Source: Bacteroidales bacterium UBA6207 (GTDB lineage Bacteria; Bacteroidota; Bacteroidia; Bacteroidales; F082). Taken from it: 9,264 bases of DNA. The position numbers and the translations under genes were made by a program. Of this stretch, positions 7,323 through 9,264 are shown in pieces; the first letter of the stretch is position 1; every line of letters begins with the position of its first letter. The notes beneath the pieces were generated by a model. That model had not been told where the DNA came from. It searched no databases and worked only from the letters and a program-made list of their open reading frames with translations. The DNA is taken from NCBI GenBank assembly GCA_002421995.1, contig DISP01000214.1, positions 1 to 9,264 of the forward strand, in the 5' to 3' direction.

Positions 7323-8552
7323 TTATTCTAATGGATTGCTCACAGCTCCAATAAACAGCAAGGTATTGCTGGTTCTTTCGCGAATGGCGAATACAAAGGG
7401 ACGGTTGGCAACAAACATTGGCCCCATGCTCAACTCATTGATGCCAACAGTTGTGACAGCAGCAGCCTCGGTGCCTTCTTCATTCACTTCGACAAAGGTG
7501 TTTTGTTTCACAAAGTCAACGTAAAGATCGCCGTCCGAGATGTTTCTCAGGTTGGCTGTGCCCGGCATAAATGCATCGGTCATCCCAAGCTGCTTGAGTT
7601 CGTCGTTAAGGAATTTTTCATAGTCGAACTTAAACTTTGGAAGAGAAACCATCACTTCGTTCCAGTTTGAAGCATCCAGGGTTGTCGTAAGCTCCTGCCA
7701 CTCCTGTGAACCAAAGCTTTGATAAAAATCTGCCAGCTGACCCGAAGGCAAAATCACGACCATCGAAAAGTTCTTTCGTCCGTAAGGAATCTCAACGGCT
7801 TCCCAGTTGGCAGCGCTGTGATAGATTGCCTTCATATCTGTTTCATTCATCGTTGGAGCCTGAACCACAGTTCCATTGGCAAGCGTAAACGATTGATTGG
7901 TAGTGTTTGCTTTATCAAATTTTTTTGTCCACTCACCCTTAAAATACAAGGCATTCATCAAAAACATCACTGCATCGGTATCAATTTCTTCGAGCACCTT
8001 CGTGATTTTTGCATTTGTATTGTCAGAAGCCCATTTGTTTATTGTTTCAATGCTTTGCGGGTCAGCGAAATTGAGAGCCTGAATGTTGGCATCAAAACTT
8101 GTTTGCATGGCAGTGAGAAATGGTGGCTTTGCCTCAAATCCCTGACGGTAAAAAACAGCATTCGACAACGCCAGATTTATTGTCTCATCTGCAGCAAGCA
8201 ATTGGCTTACAAGCTTTTGGTAGGATTGATTCACTTCGTCAACGGGCATATCCGCCGGATAGCCCAACATCTGATGAATTTGCTCATAAGTATTCTCCTG
8301 ACAGCCATTGAGCAACATCGTTAAAGCTACGCTGGCACTCAATGGTGAGAGCATCAGATTTCCGGTTTCCTGCGTGGCAACTTCCTTGAAAAACTGAATG
8401 CCAAACGCATTGTTTTGCACGATCAACGCGGCAGTTTTCTCATTTACTTCGAGAATAACAGGCTCTTTTTCAGTTTGATTGTTGTCCTTTTTGCACGCAG
8501 TCAATACGGGAAGGATGATTGCAAAAGCAAGAATTAAATGGATCGTTTTCAT
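7323..8552 (-). CDS. Lipoprotein serpin (serine protease inhibitor)
   Basis: Serpins trap proteases by insertion of a cleaved reactive-centre loop. This 409-residue protein covers the full fold: NLMLSPLSASVALTMLLNG (65-83), NALYFKGEWTKKF (200-212), an IPYGRKNFSMVVILP strand region (255-269) and the C-terminal NRPFVFAIRER and TLLFIGAV. The hinge E358-E359-G360-T361-E362-A363-A364-A365 is the inhibitory consensus. Counting from it without gaps against alpha-1-antitrypsin places P1-P1' at Leu374-Ser375. The N-terminus is a lipoprotein signal (LPVLTAC, Cys20) followed by KKDNN, close to the lysine/acidic surface-export signal described for Bacteroidetes lipoproteins, so it is probably surface-exposed. 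The start at 8552 puts the lipobox at normal depth; an ATG at 8594 would add 14 residues and overlap the likely promoter. Miropin of Tannerella forsythia is a known serpin from this phylum. Convergent with the HTSHGSQ gene, divergent from the receptor gene. Confidence 0.93.
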   Translation of the reverse strand: MKTIHLILAFAIILPVLTACKKDNNQTEKEPVILEVNEKTAALIVQNNAFGIQFFKEVATQETGNLMLSPLSASVALTMLLNGCQENTYEQIHQMLGYPADMPVDEVNQSYQKLVSQLLAADETINLALSNAVFYRQGFEAKPPFLTAMQTSFDANIQALNFADPQSIETINKWASDNTNAKITKVLEEIDTDAVMFLMNALYFKGEWTKKFDKANTTNQSFTLANGTVVQAPTMNETDMKAIYHSAANWEAVEIPYGRKNFSMVVILPSGQLADFYQSFGSQEWQELTTTLDASNWNEVMVSLPKFKFDYEKFLNDELKQLGMTDAFMPGTANLRNISDGDLYVDFVKQNTFVEVNEEGTEAAAVTTVGINELSMGPMFVANRPFVFAIRERTSNTLLFIGAVSNPLE

Positions 8553-8577
8553 TGCTATGATGTGTTTCAATGTAGAT

Positions 8578-8585
8578 GAAAAATA
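8578..8585 (-). promoter_or_regulatory. Possible -7 element for the serpin gene
   Basis: Read on the minus strand, TATTTTTC matches seven of eight positions of TAnnTTTG and ends 25 bases before the serpin ATG at 8552. No TTTG is found at the expected -33 distance, so the call is tentative. It supports 8552 over 8594 as the start. Confidence 0.3.
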
Positions 8586-8670
8586 ACGGAACAAAGATGT
8601 GATTTATTACTGAAAAGTTGCACAATGCAATAACACAGGGAATTAATTACTCAGAGCCAAATTTTATGAC

Positions 8671-8698
8671 GGATTGCAAATCCCCACTTATAGGGATT
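8671..8698. repeat. Overlapping inverted repeats in the divergent spacer
   Basis: GGATT (8671-8675) can pair with AATCC (8679-8683). Alternatively AATCCC (8679-8684) can pair with GGGATT (8693-8698) around an 8-base loop. The two pairings share the middle arm and are mutually exclusive. They lie between the divergent serpin and receptor genes, 58 bases before the receptor ATG. Each stem is short, so chance is possible. No known riboswitch pattern was recognised here. Confidence 0.3.
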
Positions 8699-8755
8699 GA
8701 GGGGCATTGCAGACTTTGGGAATTTTGCAGAAAGAAAATACATTATCTCGTTTCT

Positions 8756-9264
8756 ATGAAAAAATTACTATTACTCTTGTTTGTCGTAATACTTTTGTTT
8801 CAGGCAAATGCGCAGGAAAAAACCGATGCCATGTTATTTGGCGATGTGAAATCAGCAAAAACAAGAGAGCATCTTCCTTTTGCAAGTGTGGGTGTCAAAG
8901 GCACTTCGATCGGCACAATTGCTGATGCCTCGGGCCACTTCAAGCTTGCCAATCTGCCAATCGGTAAACTTACAATTGTTGTTTCATCCATGGGATATAA
9001 AGCACTTGAAAAAGAAGTTGTTATGGAAAAGGGAAAGGCTGTAACAGTTTTTTTCGACCTCGAAGAGGATGTGTTGAATCTGGAGCAGGTTGTGGTAACA
9101 GGAACACGTACTGAGCATTTTATTAAGGATGTTCCTGTAAGAACCGAAGTGATCACTGCCAAATCAATCGAAAACAAAAATGCAAGCAATATCTATCAGG
9201 CGCTGGAGGGTGTGCCGGGTATCAGGGTCGAAAACCAATGCCAATACTGCAATTTTACGATGGT
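8756..9264 (+). CDS. TonB-dependent receptor, 5' part (cut by window end)
   Basis: The reading frame is open from ATG 8756 to the window edge (169 full codons). The signal peptide is residues 1-20 (MKKLLLLL, ending ANAQ). Residues 26-102 form a carboxypeptidase-regulatory-like beta-sandwich (FGDV, PFASVGVKGTSIGTIAD, GHFKLANLPIG, VVSSMGYK). Next comes a TonB-box-like segment with VVVTGTRTE (112-120), then the start of the plug domain (VPVRTEVI, IYQALEGVPGIRVEN). Such receptors import siderophores, metals, vitamins or glycans through the outer membrane using TonB-ExbBD energy. The plug carries C162 and C165 in a QCQYCNF segment, a variant I recall from a subset of Bacteroidetes receptors; the substrate cannot be told. 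No SusD-like partner is visible because the window ends. The gene is divergent from the serpin. The -35/-7 signals are poor; TTTG 8715-8718 with TACATTAT 8739-8746 is the best pair, but it leaves almost no leader. Confidence 0.88.
   Translation, partial: MKKLLLLLFVVILLFQANAQEKTDAMLFGDVKSAKTREHLPFASVGVKGTSIGTIADASGHFKLANLPIGKLTIVVSSMGYKALEKEVVMEKGKAVTVFFDLEEDVLNLEQVVVTGTRTEHFIKDVPVRTEVITAKSIENKNASNIYQALEGVPGIRVENQCQYCNFTM

Noticed and set aside
7719..8324. 201-codon open frame on the + strand opposite the serpin gene
   Set aside because: It lies wholly antisense to a clear serpin, has no signal peptide or domain, and its Cys/His-rich composition looks like a reverse-frame shadow.
8553..8755. 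Cobalamin or other known riboswitch before the TonB receptor
   Set aside because: No cobalamin, TPP or other consensus core segments were recognised in the 203-base divergent spacer.
8707..8925. 72-codon + frame overlapping the start of the TonB receptor
   Set aside because: It is in another frame over the receptor's signal peptide and regulatory domain, which are unmistakable in the true frame.

Overview
The window looks like a piece of a Bacteroidota (Bacteroidetes) chromosome. Three lines of evidence support this. Three secreted proteins end in the type IX secretion system (T9SS) type A sorting domain (a PNP motif followed by a GVY or GLY signature near the C-terminus). The last gene is a TonB-dependent receptor with an N-terminal carboxypeptidase-regulatory-like domain, the layout typical of this phylum. 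Promoter-like sites match the Bacteroidetes -7 element TAnnTTTG, not the classical -10 box. Genus cannot be fixed from the sequence; a free-living or gut member with T9SS is likely.

Layout: (1) 107-2989 (+) is a 960-residue secreted protein with a beta-rich N-terminal half, two PKD domains, a choice-of-anchor-J-like domain and a T9SS tail. Ten bases later, 3000-3761 (+) encodes a signal-peptide-bearing, probably beta-barrel outer membrane protein. The pair is closed by a strong intrinsic terminator at 3783-3826. (2) A 360-base gap, 3762-4121, holds that terminator, two further hairpins, a cluster of TTAAC/GTTAA half-sites and a likely promoter. (3) 4122-5948 (+) encodes a CotH-type secreted protein kinase homologue with a T9SS tail. 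(4) 6172-7308 (+) encodes a secreted protein of an uncharacterised, SGNH-hydrolase-like family marked by an HTSHGSQ motif, also with a T9SS tail. (5) Convergent to it with a 14-base gap, 8552-7323 (-) encodes a lipoprotein serpin with an intact inhibitory hinge and a predicted Leu-Ser scissile bond. (6) Divergent from the serpin, 8756 to the window end (+) is the 5' part of a TonB-dependent receptor with a CxxC pair in its plug domain.

Every encoded protein is predicted to leave the cytoplasm: three go to the surface or medium through T9SS, two to the outer membrane, and one is a lipoprotein. The region is therefore an envelope/secretome block and not one metabolic pathway. Apart from the first gene pair, nothing shows that the genes act together. 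No RNA genes, insertion sequences, CRISPR arrays or phage genes were seen.
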